12,954 bases of DNA. It comes from Anaerolineales bacterium (lineage in GTDB: Bacteria; Chloroflexota; Anaerolineae; Anaerolineales; Villigracilaceae). Position numbers and translations under genes: made by a program. Within the stretch, counting starts at the first letter, position 1, and each line of letters starts with the position of its first letter. Of this stretch, positions 1 to 7,113 are shown piece by piece. The notes below the pieces were generated by a model. That model worked only from the letters and a program-made list of their open reading frames with translations. It did no database searches and had not been told where the DNA came from. The stretch spans positions 1 through 12,954 of the forward strand of contig WGAD01000016.1 in the NCBI GenBank assembly GCA_015489255.1, in the 5' to 3' direction.

Positions 1-97
1 ATACGCTTGCTCGGTGTTCATACACCAAGCTTACCCAAAATTCCATCTTTTCGCCACTCAGGGTGCGGAATGTGGGCTGTAACCTTCCGCCAATGGC
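1..97. other. Left-edge stretch with no assignable gene
   Basis: This short stretch is visibly less GC-rich than the genes beside it. One + frame is open from base 2 to a TAA at 80-82, ending 16 nt before the terminator, so it could be the 3' end of a gene lying to the left. The encoded 26 residues are not recognisable. A small inverted repeat, GGTGT-tcat-ACACC (13-26), flanked by GCTT/AAGC, could form a stem. It does not fit a tRNA arm because the loop is only 4 nt. Confidence 0.3.
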
Positions 98-134
98 AAA
101 GCCCCCGGCAAAAGAACCGGGGGCTTTTTCTTTT
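98..134. terminator. Rho-independent terminator, strongest in the + direction
   Basis: An 8-bp GC stem, GCCCCCGG (101-108) and CCGGGGGC (117-124), with an 8-nt loop, is flanked by AAA and TTTTTCTTTT. Read on the + strand it is a classic hairpin plus U-tract, so it probably ends a + strand transcript arriving from left of the window. Read on the minus strand, just after the LysM gene, only three U residues follow the stem, so termination there is plausible but weaker. Confidence 0.85.
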
Positions 135-145
135 CATCCGCTGTT

Positions 146-844
146 TTACGGCGACGGGGTGACCGTCGGCGGCGGGGTGGGCGTGGGCGTCACCAGGTTG
201 ACGGGAATCTGCAGCAGCTGACCAACGAAGATGTCGTTAGCGTTGTCCAGTTCATTTTCTTCGACGATCGCCTCTACCGTGCTGTTGTACAACGAAGCAA
301 TGACGTACAAAGAATCACCCGGCTGGACGAGGTAATCGACCAGCTCGCCGCGCCGCAGCGTATCCAGCGGGATTGGCGTTGCCGTCGGCAGTTCCATGCC
401 CGGGTTGGGCACGGTGATCTCCTGCCCCGGGTAAATGACTTGCGTCACAGGATCGATGGGCGGATTCAGCAACAAGATCAGCAAGATGCCGTCATCGCCC
501 AGGTTAAATTGTTCAGCAATGGTCGCCAGAGAATCCCCTTCCTGCACCGTGTAGGAGAAAGGCGCCGAGGGGGTGGGCGTAGGCGTGATGGTCGCCGTCG
601 CCGTTGGCGAGGGCGTCACGGTTGGGGTCGCCGTCGGGGTGACCGTCGGGGTAACTGTCGGGGTCGGCGTTTCGGTGGCAAACAATTCGGTCAGTGGAGA
701 GGGTTTGTTCCCGCCAAACAACCAGACAGCCAGCAAGATCAAACCAATGCCCACAAGGCCAACAGCCAGCGCCCACACGAGACGGGGCGCCATCTGCTGA
801 CGGCGGCGGTTTTTGTCAATAATTTTTGAAATGTCTTCAGACAT
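146..844 (-). CDS. Membrane-anchored protein with two LysM domains
   Basis: The product is 232 aa. It has a short basic cytoplasmic N-terminus, one membrane helix at about residues 20-45, a Thr/Pro linker at about 58-93, LysM domain 1 at about 98-146 (YTVQEGDSLATIAEQF core), a spacer, LysM domain 2 at about 171-214 (YLVQPGDSLYVIASLY core), and a Thr/Pro tail up to the stop. LysM domains bind N-acetylglucosamine polymers such as peptidoglycan, so this is likely an envelope protein facing the cell wall. No catalytic domain is visible. The ATG at 844 is chosen because AAGGA sits 8 nt upstream; a TTG at 871 would add nine residues but lacks a good ribosome site. The gene follows uvrA by 97 nt and has its own promoter candidate. 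The exact cellular role is unknown. Confidence 0.85.
   Translation of the reverse strand: MSEDISKIIDKNRRRQQMAPRLVWALAVGLVGIGLILLAVWLFGGNKPSPLTELFATETPTPTVTPTVTPTATPTVTPSPTATATITPTPTPSAPFSYTVQEGDSLATIAEQFNLGDDGILLILLLNPPIDPVTQVIYPGQEITVPNPGMELPTATPIPLDTLRRGELVDYLVQPGDSLYVIASLYNSTVEAIVEENELDNANDIFVGQLLQIPVNLVTPTPTPPPTVTPSP
566..673 (-). repeat. Imperfect short tandem repeats encoding a Thr/Pro linker
   Basis: This part of the LysM gene is a run of near-repeats of GTCGGGGT/GACCGTC-type units. It encodes alternating Thr-Pro, Thr-Val and Thr-Ala residues that join the membrane helix to the first LysM domain. Such tracts are flexible extracytoplasmic spacers and are prone to length changes by slippage. 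Confidence 0.75.
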
Positions 845-895
845 GCGCTTTATCCTTTGTTCTTTGCTCAAAAGACGGGCCAGGCGGCTCGTCTA

Positions 896-923
896 ATTCT
901 ACCTGAAAATCCACGGTTGTGAA
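896..923 (-). promoter_or_regulatory. Promoter candidate for the LysM gene
   Basis: On the minus strand, TTCACA (918-923) and TAGAAT (896-901) are separated by 16 nt. Each matches five of six bases of the sigma-70 -35 and -10 consensus. Transcription would start near 889, giving a leader of about 45 nt. The site lies between the uvrA stop and the LysM start, so the gene need not depend on uvrA transcription. Confidence 0.5.
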
Positions 924-941
924 AAGCAGCCCTTCGGCGCC

Positions 942-3836
942 TCAGCGAGATAGATACGCCTTCAAATATCGACCAGTGTACGAAGCCTCCTGCTCGCAAA
1001 GGTCTTCCGGCGTGCCGCATGCAATGAGTTCGCCGCCGCCCTCGCCGCCTTCTGGCCCCAGGTCGATGATCCAATCCGCCGATTTGATGATGTCCAGATT
1101 GTGCTCGATGATCAACACCGAATTGCCGGCATCCACCAGCCGCTGCAAGACCTCAATCAATTTGTGCACGTCTGCCGCGTGCAACCCCACCGAAGGCTCG
1201 TCCAGCACATAAAGCGTGCGTCCGGTAGGCCGCCGCGAAAGTTCACGCGCCAGCTTGACGCGCTGCGCCTCGCCGCCCGAGAGGGTGGTCGCCGGCTGGC
1301 CGATGCGAATGTACCCCAGGCCCACATCTTGCAAGAGTTTCAATTTCCGCACCATGCGCGGAAAGGCCGAAAAAACCTCCAGCGCCTGATCTACGGTCAT
1401 ATCCAGCACGTCAGCGATGGTGTATTCGCGGAAACGCACTTGCAAAGTCTCGCGGTTGAAACGCCTGCCGTGGCAGACATCACAGGGGACGTACACATCG
1501 GGCAGGAATTGCATTTCGATCCGCAGCTGCCCCTGCCCCTGGCAGGTTTCACAGCGCCCCCCCTTGACGTTGAAAGAGAAACGCCCGGGGGCATAACCGC
1601 GCATTTTGCTTTCGGGCAGGGAGGCAAAGAGTTTGCGAATCTCATCGAACAGGCCCGTATATGTGCCCGGGTTGGAGCGCGGCGTGCGGCCAATGGGCGA
1701 CTGATCGATGGCGATCACCTTGTCCAGGTGTTCCAGTCCCAGGATAGCCTCGTGCGCGCCAGGGTGCGTGCGGGCGCGCATCAGTTTTTTTGCCAGCGCG
1801 TTGTAGAGGACATCGTTCATCAGGGTAGATTTCCCAGAACCGCTGACCCCGGTGATGCACACCAGCTTCCCCAGGGGGATTTCCACCGTCAGGTTCTTCA
1901 GGTTGTTGGCTCGCGCGCCTACCACCGTTAAAAATTTTCCGTTGCCCGCGCGCCGCTGCGCGGGCAGGGGCACGCGCTTGCGTCCAGCCAGGTACGCGCC
2001 AGTGAGGGAATCCGGGCAAGCCATGATCGTCTGCGGGCTGCCAGCGCAGACCACCTGCCCGCCATGTTCTCCCGCGCCCGGGCCGAGATCCAGCACCCAA
2101 TCGGCTTCGCGGATGGTTTCATCATCGTGTTCCACCACCAGCACCGTGTTGCCCAGGTCGCGCAATCCCTTCAGGGTCGCCAGCAGGCGGGCATTATCGC
2201 GCGGGTGCAAGCCAATGGAGGGTTCGTCCAGCACGTAAAGAACGCCTACCAGGCGCGAACCGACCTGCGTCGCCAGGCGGATGCGCTGTGCCTCGCCGCC
2301 CGAAAGGGTGGCCGCCGAGCGGCTCAGGGTGAGATACTCCAGGCCTACATCTACCAGAAAGCCCAGGCGGGCGCGGATTTCGCGCAGAATGCGATCGGCG
2401 ATCTGCGCCTGGCGGGACGATAGCGGCGAGTTTTGTTCGTCCATCAAACGTTCCACCCAGGCCTGCGTGCGGTGGATCGGCCAATCGGTGACTTCCATGA
2501 TATTGAAGCCATCTATGGTCACCGCCAGAGCAGCCGGGCGCAGACGGGCGCCATTGCAAGCCGGGCAGGGGCGGTGTGTCATGTAGTGGGCGATCTTGTC
2601 GCGTACATAATCGGAGCGGGTTTCCTGGTAGCGCCGCTCGAGGTTGGCGATCACCCCTTCGAAAGCGCGGCGCAAGGTGTACGTCCCACCCCGCCGGTTG
2701 CGATAGACGATCGGAATGGTCTCCTGCCCCGAGCCGTAGAGCACAATTTCCAATTCTCGCTGCGAAAGGTCTTTCACCGGCTTATCCAGGTCGATGCCGT
2801 AATAGCGGGCGGCGGCTTCCAGCGTTTGCCAGTACCAACCACCCTCGTCGCGCGCGCCGTTCCACTCCAGCACGGCGATCGCGCCCTCGCGCAACGAGCG
2901 GCTGCGATCGGAAATCACCAAATTGGGGTCCAATTCCAGTTTAAAGCCCAGTCCCTGGCATTCCGGGCAAGCCCCGTGCGGCGTGTTGAACGAAAAGGTG
3001 CGCGGTTCAATTTCCGGGATGCTGACGCCATGCTCAGGGCAGGCCAATTTATCGGAAAAATGGAGCGGGCGGTCTTCGCCTTCCGCCGTCCGCAAGAGGA
3101 CGATGAGGTAGCCATCGCCAAACTTCAAGGCCGTTTCTACGGAATCGGCCAGCCGCGAGCGCGCCGCAGCGCGCTGATCGGGCGGTTCGTCTGCGCCGCG
3201 CACGATCAAACGGTCGATCACCGCTTCAATATCGTGCTGGCGGTAGCGATCCAGGGTGGGCAGGTCCTCGTCCAGCAGGTAGGTGCGTCCGTCCACCCGC
3301 ACGCGGGTAAACCCGGCTTTGCGGATCTCCTCAAAAACGGCCTGATGCGTGCCCTTGCGTCCGCGCACCAGCGGGGCCAGGATCTGGATGCGGCTGCCCG
3401 CCGGCAGTTCGGCGATCTGGTCGACGATCTCCTGCGCCGACTGGCGCACCACCTCGCGGCCACAAACCGGACAATGCGGCACCCCGGCGCGGGCGTAGAG
3501 CAAACGCAGGTAATCGTAAATTTCCGTCACCGTGCCAACCGTCGAACGGGGGTTATGACTGGTGGATTTCTGGTCGATGGACACCGCCGGCGACAACCCC
3601 TCGATGTATTCCACGTCCGGTTTGTCCATCTGCCCGATGAACTGCCGGGCATACGCCGAAAGCGATTCCACATAGCGGCGCTGGCCCTCGGCGAAGATCG
3701 TATCGAAAGCCAGCGAGGATTTACCCGAGCCGGAAAGCCCGGTAATCACCACCAGCTTGTTGCGCGGGATCTCTACGGTGATATTTTTCAGGTTGTGCAC
3801 GCGTGCCCCCACCACGCGGATGACTTTTTCTTCCAT
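942..3836 (-). CDS. uvrA: Excinuclease ABC subunit A (UvrA)
   Basis: UvrA is the DNA-damage sensor of nucleotide excision repair. It dimerises, scans DNA in the cytoplasm, and loads UvrB at lesions using two ABC ATPase modules. The 964 aa length is full for the family. ATPase I has Walker A GLSGSGKS (33-40), signature LSGGEAQR (511-518) and Walker [10 protein letters not shown] (532-540). ATPase II has GVSGSGKS (663-670), LSGGEAQR (852-859) and TLYVLDEPS (874-882). Zinc ligands are visible at C290/C293 with C266 and H269, and at C762/C765/C785/C788; other Cys pairs are C122/C125 and C424/C427. The ATG at 3836 is chosen because AGAAGGA lies just upstream and [18 protein letters not shown] matches the family start. 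An ATG at 3956 would add 40 unrelated residues across the promoter. The uvrB and uvrC genes are not in the window. Confidence 0.97.
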   Translation of the reverse strand: MEEKVIRVVGARVHNLKNITVEIPRNKLVVITGLSGSGKSSLAFDTIFAEGQRRYVESLSAYARQFIGQMDKPDVEYIEGLSPAVSIDQKSTSHNPRSTVGTVTEIYDYLRLLYARAGVPHCPVCGREVVRQSAQEIVDQIAELPAGSRIQILAPLVRGRKGTHQAVFEEIRKAGFTRVRVDGRTYLLDEDLPTLDRYRQHDIEAVIDRLIVRGADEPPDQRAAARSRLADSVETALKFGDGYLIVLLRTAEGEDRPLHFSDKLACPEHGVSIPEIEPRTFSFNTPHGACPECQGLGFKLELDPNLVISDRSRSLREGAIAVLEWNGARDEGGWYWQTLEAAARYYGIDLDKPVKDLSQRELEIVLYGSGQETIPIVYRNRRGGTYTLRRAFEGVIANLERRYQETRSDYVRDKIAHYMTHRPCPACNGARLRPAALAVTIDGFNIMEVTDWPIHRTQAWVERLMDEQNSPLSSRQAQIADRILREIRARLGFLVDVGLEYLTLSRSAATLSGGEAQRIRLATQVGSRLVGVLYVLDEPSIGLHPRDNARLLATLKGLRDLGNTVLVVEHDDETIREADWVLDLGPGAGEHGGQVVCAGSPQTIMACPDSLTGAYLAGRKRVPLPAQRRAGNGKFLTVVGARANNLKNLTVEIPLGKLVCITGVSGSGKSTLMNDVLYNALAKKLMRARTHPGAHEAILGLEHLDKVIAIDQSPIGRTPRSNPGTYTGLFDEIRKLFASLPESKMRGYAPGRFSFNVKGGRCETCQGQGQLRIEMQFLPDVYVPCDVCHGRRFNRETLQVRFREYTIADVLDMTVDQALEVFSAFPRMVRKLKLLQDVGLGYIRIGQPATTLSGGEAQRVKLARELSRRPTGRTLYVLDEPSVGLHAADVHKLIEVLQRLVDAGNSVLIIEHNLDIIKSADWIIDLGPEGGEGGGELIACGTPEDLCEQEASYTGRYLKAYLSR

Positions 3837-3902
3837 ACCTGTCCTTCTGCAATTCGGATATGGGTCGCCTGCGCCGCTTGCCCAGCCACAGGCCAAACTG
3901 GA

Positions 3903-3908
3903 ATTATA
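3903..3908 (-). promoter_or_regulatory. -10 element candidate for uvrA
   Basis: On the minus strand a perfect TATAAT, preceded by GGG, lies 67 nt upstream of the uvrA ATG. No convincing -35 hexamer is found at 16-18 nt spacing. No GAAC-N4-GTTC type SOS box was seen in the uvrA leader. Confidence 0.45.
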
Positions 3909-4011
3909 CCCAAAAGCCCTGTGCGGGGGTTGAAAATCTAATGAGAGGCAGCACACCTGTGAGAGTCAGGGCCCGGCCTCTTGCTCATCTGCCCCGCAAA
4001 CGTGCGAACTG

Positions 4012-4020
4012 GGGTACAAT
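4012..4020 (+). promoter_or_regulatory. -10 element candidate, upstream copy, for the Crp/Fnr gene
   Basis: GGGTACAAT contains TACAAT, five of six bases of the -10 consensus. Transcription would start near 4027 and give a leader of about 70 nt before the regulator's ATG. No clear -35 hexamer is present. The same 10-mer, GGGTACAATA, recurs 72 nt downstream. Confidence 0.4.
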
Positions 4021-4083
4021 ACGGGCGCACCCAGAGCCGCCCGACCCGGCTCGCTCGTCATCATTTAGCTTCCTCGCCGCAGA

Positions 4084-4092
4084 GGGTACAAT
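4084..4092 (+). promoter_or_regulatory. Second GGGTACAAT copy, abutting the Crp/Fnr start codon
   Basis: This exact repeat of the upstream element ends only 4 nt before the ATG at 4097. If used as a -10 it would produce a leaderless or nearly leaderless transcript, with the predicted start at about 4098-4099, slightly too far downstream for a clean fit. The only Shine-Dalgarno-like bases (GAGG) overlap the same element at a long spacing. Confidence 0.25.
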
Positions 4093-4096
4093 AGTC

Positions 4097-4795
4097 ATGA
4101 ACCTGCCGGACGCCATCGCCCAATCAGACTTCCTGCGCGACCTGACGCCCTCCGCCCTGCAAGATATCCTTGCATCTGCCCGTGAATGCCAACGTGCAGA
4201 CGGGGCGTTCTTCTTTTTGGAAGAAGAAGAAGCCAGTCGCGCTTATCTGGTGCTGGAAGGGCAGACCAAACTTTTGCAAACCACAGCCGGCGGCCATCAG
4301 ATCGTGCTGGGTTACGTCGTTCCCGGCCAGGTCTTCGGCGTGATCGCCGTGCTGGAGGAGGCCAGTTATCCCCTTTCGGCGCAGGCGCTCGGCAAATGCC
4401 GCGCGCTCTCCTGGGAGCGGGATGCCCTCTACCAGTTGCTGACCCGACACCCGCGCCTGGGGCTAAACATCATGCGCATCATGGCCGGGAAGATCTACCA
4501 GTTTCAAAAGCGGCTGCAAGAAATGGCTACCCAGCAAGTAGAACAACGCATCGCCCGCACCATCTTGCGCCTGGCCGCCCAGGTTGGCCGCAAAGTGGAG
4601 GAGGGCGTCTTGCTCGATATGCCGCTCTCGCGCCAGGACCTGGCCGAGATGACCGGCACCACCTTATACACCGTCAGCCGCGTGCTGAAGGACTGGCAAA
4701 AACGGGGGTTGGTAGAGCCAGGCCGCATGAACATCCTCATCCGCCAGCCGCACGGGCTGGTCATCATCGCCGAGGGGCTGTCCTCCGCGCACTAA
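4097..4795 (+). CDS. Crp/Fnr-family transcriptional regulator
   Basis: The 232 aa product has the usual family layout: a cyclic-nucleotide-binding-type beta-barrel sensor at about residues 15-110, a dimerisation helix at about 110-145, and a winged helix-turn-helix at about 150-225 with recognition helix TTLYTVSRVLKDW (188-200). Only two cysteines are present (C31, C101), so it cannot hold an FNR-type four-cysteine iron-sulfur cluster. A DNR/NnrR-like NO or haem sensor, or another ligand, is more likely. Aligned to FNR, Ser194 and Arg195 match S212/R213, but Tyr191 replaces the DNA-contacting Glu (E209 in FNR, E181 in CRP), which suggests altered site specificity. It lies 129 nt upstream of nirS on the same strand with no terminator between. 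Regulation of nirS is inferred. The ATG at 4097 is chosen because FLRDLTPSALQDIL is a normal family N-terminus; the open frame upstream has promoter-like, non-protein-like content. Confidence 0.9.
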   Translation: MNLPDAIAQSDFLRDLTPSALQDILASARECQRADGAFFFLEEEEASRAYLVLEGQTKLLQTTAGGHQIVLGYVVPGQVFGVIAVLEEASYPLSAQALGKCRALSWERDALYQLLTRHPRLGLNIMRIMAGKIYQFQKRLQEMATQQVEQRIARTILRLAAQVGRKVEEGVLLDMPLSRQDLAEMTGTTLYTVSRVLKDWQKRGLVEPGRMNILIRQPHGLVIIAEGLSSAH

Positions 4796-4828
4796 CAAAA
4801 CACCCACTTTTATCCAATTTATCCCTTA

Positions 4829-4844
4829 TTTGCGCCAGCGCAAA
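4829..4844 (+). promoter_or_regulatory. FNR-geometry palindromic operator upstream of nirS
   Basis: TTTGCGCCAGCGCAAA is a perfect inverted repeat of 7-nt arms with a 2-nt centre. Its core, TTGCG-N4-CGCAA, has the same 5-4-5 layout as the FNR/DNR site TTGAT-N4-ATCAA. The centre is at 4836.5, which is -41.5 relative to the start predicted from the TATCAT at 4866-4871. That is the standard class II activator position. The adjacent Crp/Fnr regulator is the obvious candidate binder. Confidence 0.7.
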
Positions 4845-4865
4845 GACGAAACATCACTAAACAGG

Positions 4866-4871
4866 TATCAT
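4866..4871 (+). promoter_or_regulatory. -10 element candidate for nirS
   Basis: TATCAT starts after 22 nt from the end of the TTGCG-N4-CGCAA core, the spacing seen at FNR class II promoters. Transcription would begin near 4878 and leave a 47-nt leader. There is no recognisable -35 hexamer, as expected for an activator-dependent promoter. A second hexamer, TAGAAT, follows directly (4872-4877) and is the alternative. Confidence 0.55.
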
Positions 4872-4924
4872 TAGAATTAAATGAGCGTGTGATGAGCACG
4901 TCATACCCTAGGAGGCTGATTTCC

Positions 4925-7024
4925 ATGAATAAAAAGATCCTGTTTCTCATCGTCCTGGTAGCGGCGCTGGCGCTGGCTGCCTGCGGCGGCCAAACCGAGG
5001 CCCCGCCGACCGAAGCGCCCGAAACCGCCGCCCCGGCCGAAGTCACCATGCCGACCGAAGCGCCCACCGAGGCCATGGACAGCGGCATGGCCGCTGCCCC
5101 CACCGCCGATGAGGTCGCCCCTCTCTTCCAAAAGGGCGGCTGTGTGGCCTGTCACGTCATCCCGGGCGTTCCTGGCGCCGTTGGCACCATTGGCCCCGAT
5201 CTCTCCGCCATCGGTGAGGAAGCTGCCGCCATCATAGCCAGCGGCGACTACACCGGCGAAGCCACCACCGTGGAAGAATACCTGAAGGAAAGCATCGTCG
5301 CCCCAGATGCCTTCATCGCACCGGACTGCAACGGCGTGCCCTGCCAGGCCGGGCAGATGCCTTCCGGACTGGATGCCCTCTACAGCGCCGAGGAACTGGA
5401 TGCCATGGTCGCCTACATGGCCTCCCTGACCGGCGAGGCTGCCGCCGCCCCGCCGACGGATGGCGGTGAAACCACCGTGGACATGGGCGCCGCCCCCGAA
5501 CTGACGCCGGAAGAATTTGCCGAAGCCACTCAGATCTTCTTCGACCGCTGCGCTGGCTGCCACGGCGTGCTGCGCAACGGCGCCACCGGCCCGGCGCTGA
5601 CCCCGGACGTTACCCTGCAGAAGGGCACCCTGGCGCTGGAAACGATCATCTTCAACGGCACCCCGCGCGGTATGCCGGACTGGGGCCGCCAGGGCGTTCT
5701 GACCCAGGAACAGGCCAACCTGATGGCGCGCTTCATCCAGAACGAACCGCCGCAGCCGCCTGAAATGTCCCTGGAGCAGATGAAAGAAACCTGGCAGGTC
5801 TTCATCGCCCCCGAAGATCGCCCCACCGAACCGCAGACCGACCGCAACTGGGAAAACTACTTCGTCGTTACCCTGCGCGATGCCGGCCAGGTGGCCGTGA
5901 TCGACGGTGACACCTACGAAGTCGTCAACACCGTAGACACCGGCTACGCCGTCCACATCACCCGCATGTCCGCTTCCGGCCGCTATGCCTACGTGATTGG
6001 CCGCGACGGCAAAGTCGCCCTGATCGACTTGTGGATGGAAACCCCCGACAAAGTGGCCGAAGTTCAGGCTTGCTACGACGCCCGCTCGGTGGACACCAGC
6101 AAGTACGAAGGTTACGAAGACAAATACGCCATCGTCGGTTGCTACTGGCCGCCGCACTTCGCCATCATCGACGGCGCCACCCTCGAACCGATGAAGATCG
6201 TCAGCACCCGCAGCTACACCTACGACACGGAAGAATACCACCCCGAACCGCGCGTCGCCAGCATTGTGGCCTCGCACTTCGCCCCTGAATGGGTGGTCAA
6301 CGTCAAGGAAACCGGTCAGGTTTGGCTGGTGGACTACAGCGACCCCAATAACCCCACGATCAAGATGCTGGAAGCCGAGCGTTTCTTGCACGATGGCGGC
6401 TGGGATGCCAGCAAGCGTTACTTCCTGGTGGCCGCCAACGCCCGCGACAAAGTGGTGGTGGTGGATGCCCAAGAGCAGACGATCGCCGCCATCGTGGAAA
6501 CCGGCACCAAACCGCATCCGGGCCGCGGCGCCAACTTCGTCGACCCCGAATTCGGCCCCGTGTGGTGCACCGGCCACATCGGCCAGGGGTTGATTTCCTG
6601 CATCGGCACCGATCCGGAAAACTATCCCGACTCGGCCTGGAAGGTCGTCCGCGAGATCGAACTGCCCTCCGCCGGCTCCCTCTTCATCAAGACGCACCCC
6701 AATAGCCCGTGGATCTGGGTGGACCTGACCCTGAGCACCGACGAAACGCTGCAACGCTCGGTCTGCGTCATCGACAAGCAGAACCCAACCGAAGTGGCCC
6801 AGTGCTGGGAGGTCGCCGACTATGGCCGCGCCGTCCACTTTGAGTACAACAAAGAAGGCACGGAGGTCTGGGTCAGTGTTTGGGGCACCGCCGACCAGCC
6901 GGGCAAGACGGGCGAGATCGTCGTCTACAACGACGCCACCCTCGAAGAGGTCGCCCGCATCCCCGACCTGATGACTCCGACCGGCAAGTTCAACGTGTTC
7001 AACACGGTTGGCGACATCTACTAA
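4925..7024 (+). CDS. nirS: Cytochrome cd1 nitrite reductase, two-haem-c lipoprotein form
   Basis: NirS reduces nitrite to nitric oxide outside the cytoplasmic membrane. The 699 aa product starts with a lipoprotein signal peptide (lipobox LALAAC, Cys20) and an Ala/Pro/Thr/Glu linker (about 21-62). A first cytochrome c domain follows (CVACH at 73-77, likely Met145 ligand), then a short linker, then a second cytochrome c domain (CAGCH at 209-213, Met250 in RGMPDW). The d1 propeller runs from about 285 to 699, with His344 (YAVHITR) as d1 iron ligand and active-site His489 (FLHDGGW) and His531 (KPHPGRG), and ends in TPTGKFNVFNT as is typical of NirS. Classical NirS is about 550-600 aa with one haem c, so the first c domain is extra. 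NirF is excluded because it lacks haem c. The ATG at 4925 has AGGAGG 9 nt upstream; earlier in-frame ATGs lack one. Haem d1 synthesis genes are not nearby. Confidence 0.95.
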   Translation: MNKKILFLIVLVAALALAACGGQTEAPPTEAPETAAPAEVTMPTEAPTEAMDSGMAAAPTADEVAPLFQKGGCVACHVIPGVPGAVGTIGPDLSAIGEEAAAIIASGDYTGEATTVEEYLKESIVAPDAFIAPDCNGVPCQAGQMPSGLDALYSAEELDAMVAYMASLTGEAAAAPPTDGGETTVDMGAAPELTPEEFAEATQIFFDRCAGCHGVLRNGATGPALTPDVTLQKGTLALETIIFNGTPRGMPDWGRQGVLTQEQANLMARFIQNEPPQPPEMSLEQMKETWQVFIAPEDRPTEPQTDRNWENYFVVTLRDAGQVAVIDGDTYEVVNTVDTGYAVHITRMSASGRYAYVIGRDGKVALIDLWMETPDKVAEVQACYDARSVDTSKYEGYEDKYAIVGCYWPPHFAIIDGATLEPMKIVSTRSYTYDTEEYHPEPRVASIVASHFAPEWVVNVKETGQVWLVDYSDPNNPTIKMLEAERFLHDGGWDASKRYFLVAANARDKVVVVDAQEQTIAAIVETGTKPHPGRGANFVDPEFGPVWCTGHIGQGLISCIGTDPENYPDSAWKVVREIELPSAGSLFIKTHPNSPWIWVDLTLSTDETLQRSVCVIDKQNPTEVAQCWEVADYGRAVHFEYNKEGTEVWVSVWGTADQPGKTGEIVVYNDATLEEVARIPDLMTPTGKFNVFNTVGDIY

Positions 7025-7044
7025 GCCGTTTTCTTGCCAACCCC

Positions 7045-7102
7045 AGCGCGCCCCCTGAGAGGCCATCCCCTGGCCCCCACTTCCAGGGGGCGCGCTCCTT
7101 TT
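7045..7102 (+). terminator. Strong hairpin between nirS and the DUF1858-cupin gene, possible partial terminator
   Basis: AGCGCGCCCCCTG (7045-7057) and CAGGGGGCGCGCT (7084-7096) form a perfect 13-bp stem. Inside its loop a second stem, GGCCA-tcccc-TGGCC (7061-7075), can form. The stem is followed by CCTTTT, a short U-tract. It may act as a leaky terminator or as a 3' stabiliser of the nirS message. The downstream genes have no clear promoter of their own and probably rely on read-through. Confidence 0.6.
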
Positions 7103-7113
7103 CGGAGAAAACC

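Noticed and set aside
1..31. Hairpin-like start of the window as a tRNA fragment
   Set aside because: The GGTGT/ACACC stem has a 4-nt loop and no TTCRA motif or CCA end, so it is not a T-arm.
2433..3941. A 502-codon open frame antisense to uvrA
   Set aside because: It is the complement of conserved UvrA coding sequence with no motif or ribosome site of its own.
3995..4007. CGCAAACGTGCG as a possible autoregulatory operator before the regulator gene
   Set aside because: It has only a 4-bp arm match and just one CGCAA half-site, without the TTGCG-N4-CGCAA layout seen before nirS.
3860..4096. An in-frame 79-codon extension of the Crp/Fnr regulator
   Set aside because: The translation is Pro/Arg-rich and unlike the family, it spans promoter-like elements, and the ATG at 4097 gives a normal N-terminus.
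4901..7066. A 721-codon open frame antisense to nirS, longer than nirS itself
   Set aside because: It lies opposite a clearly conserved gene, its translation is Gly/Val/Asp/His-rich with no recognisable domain, and such frames are expected from strong GC third-position bias.
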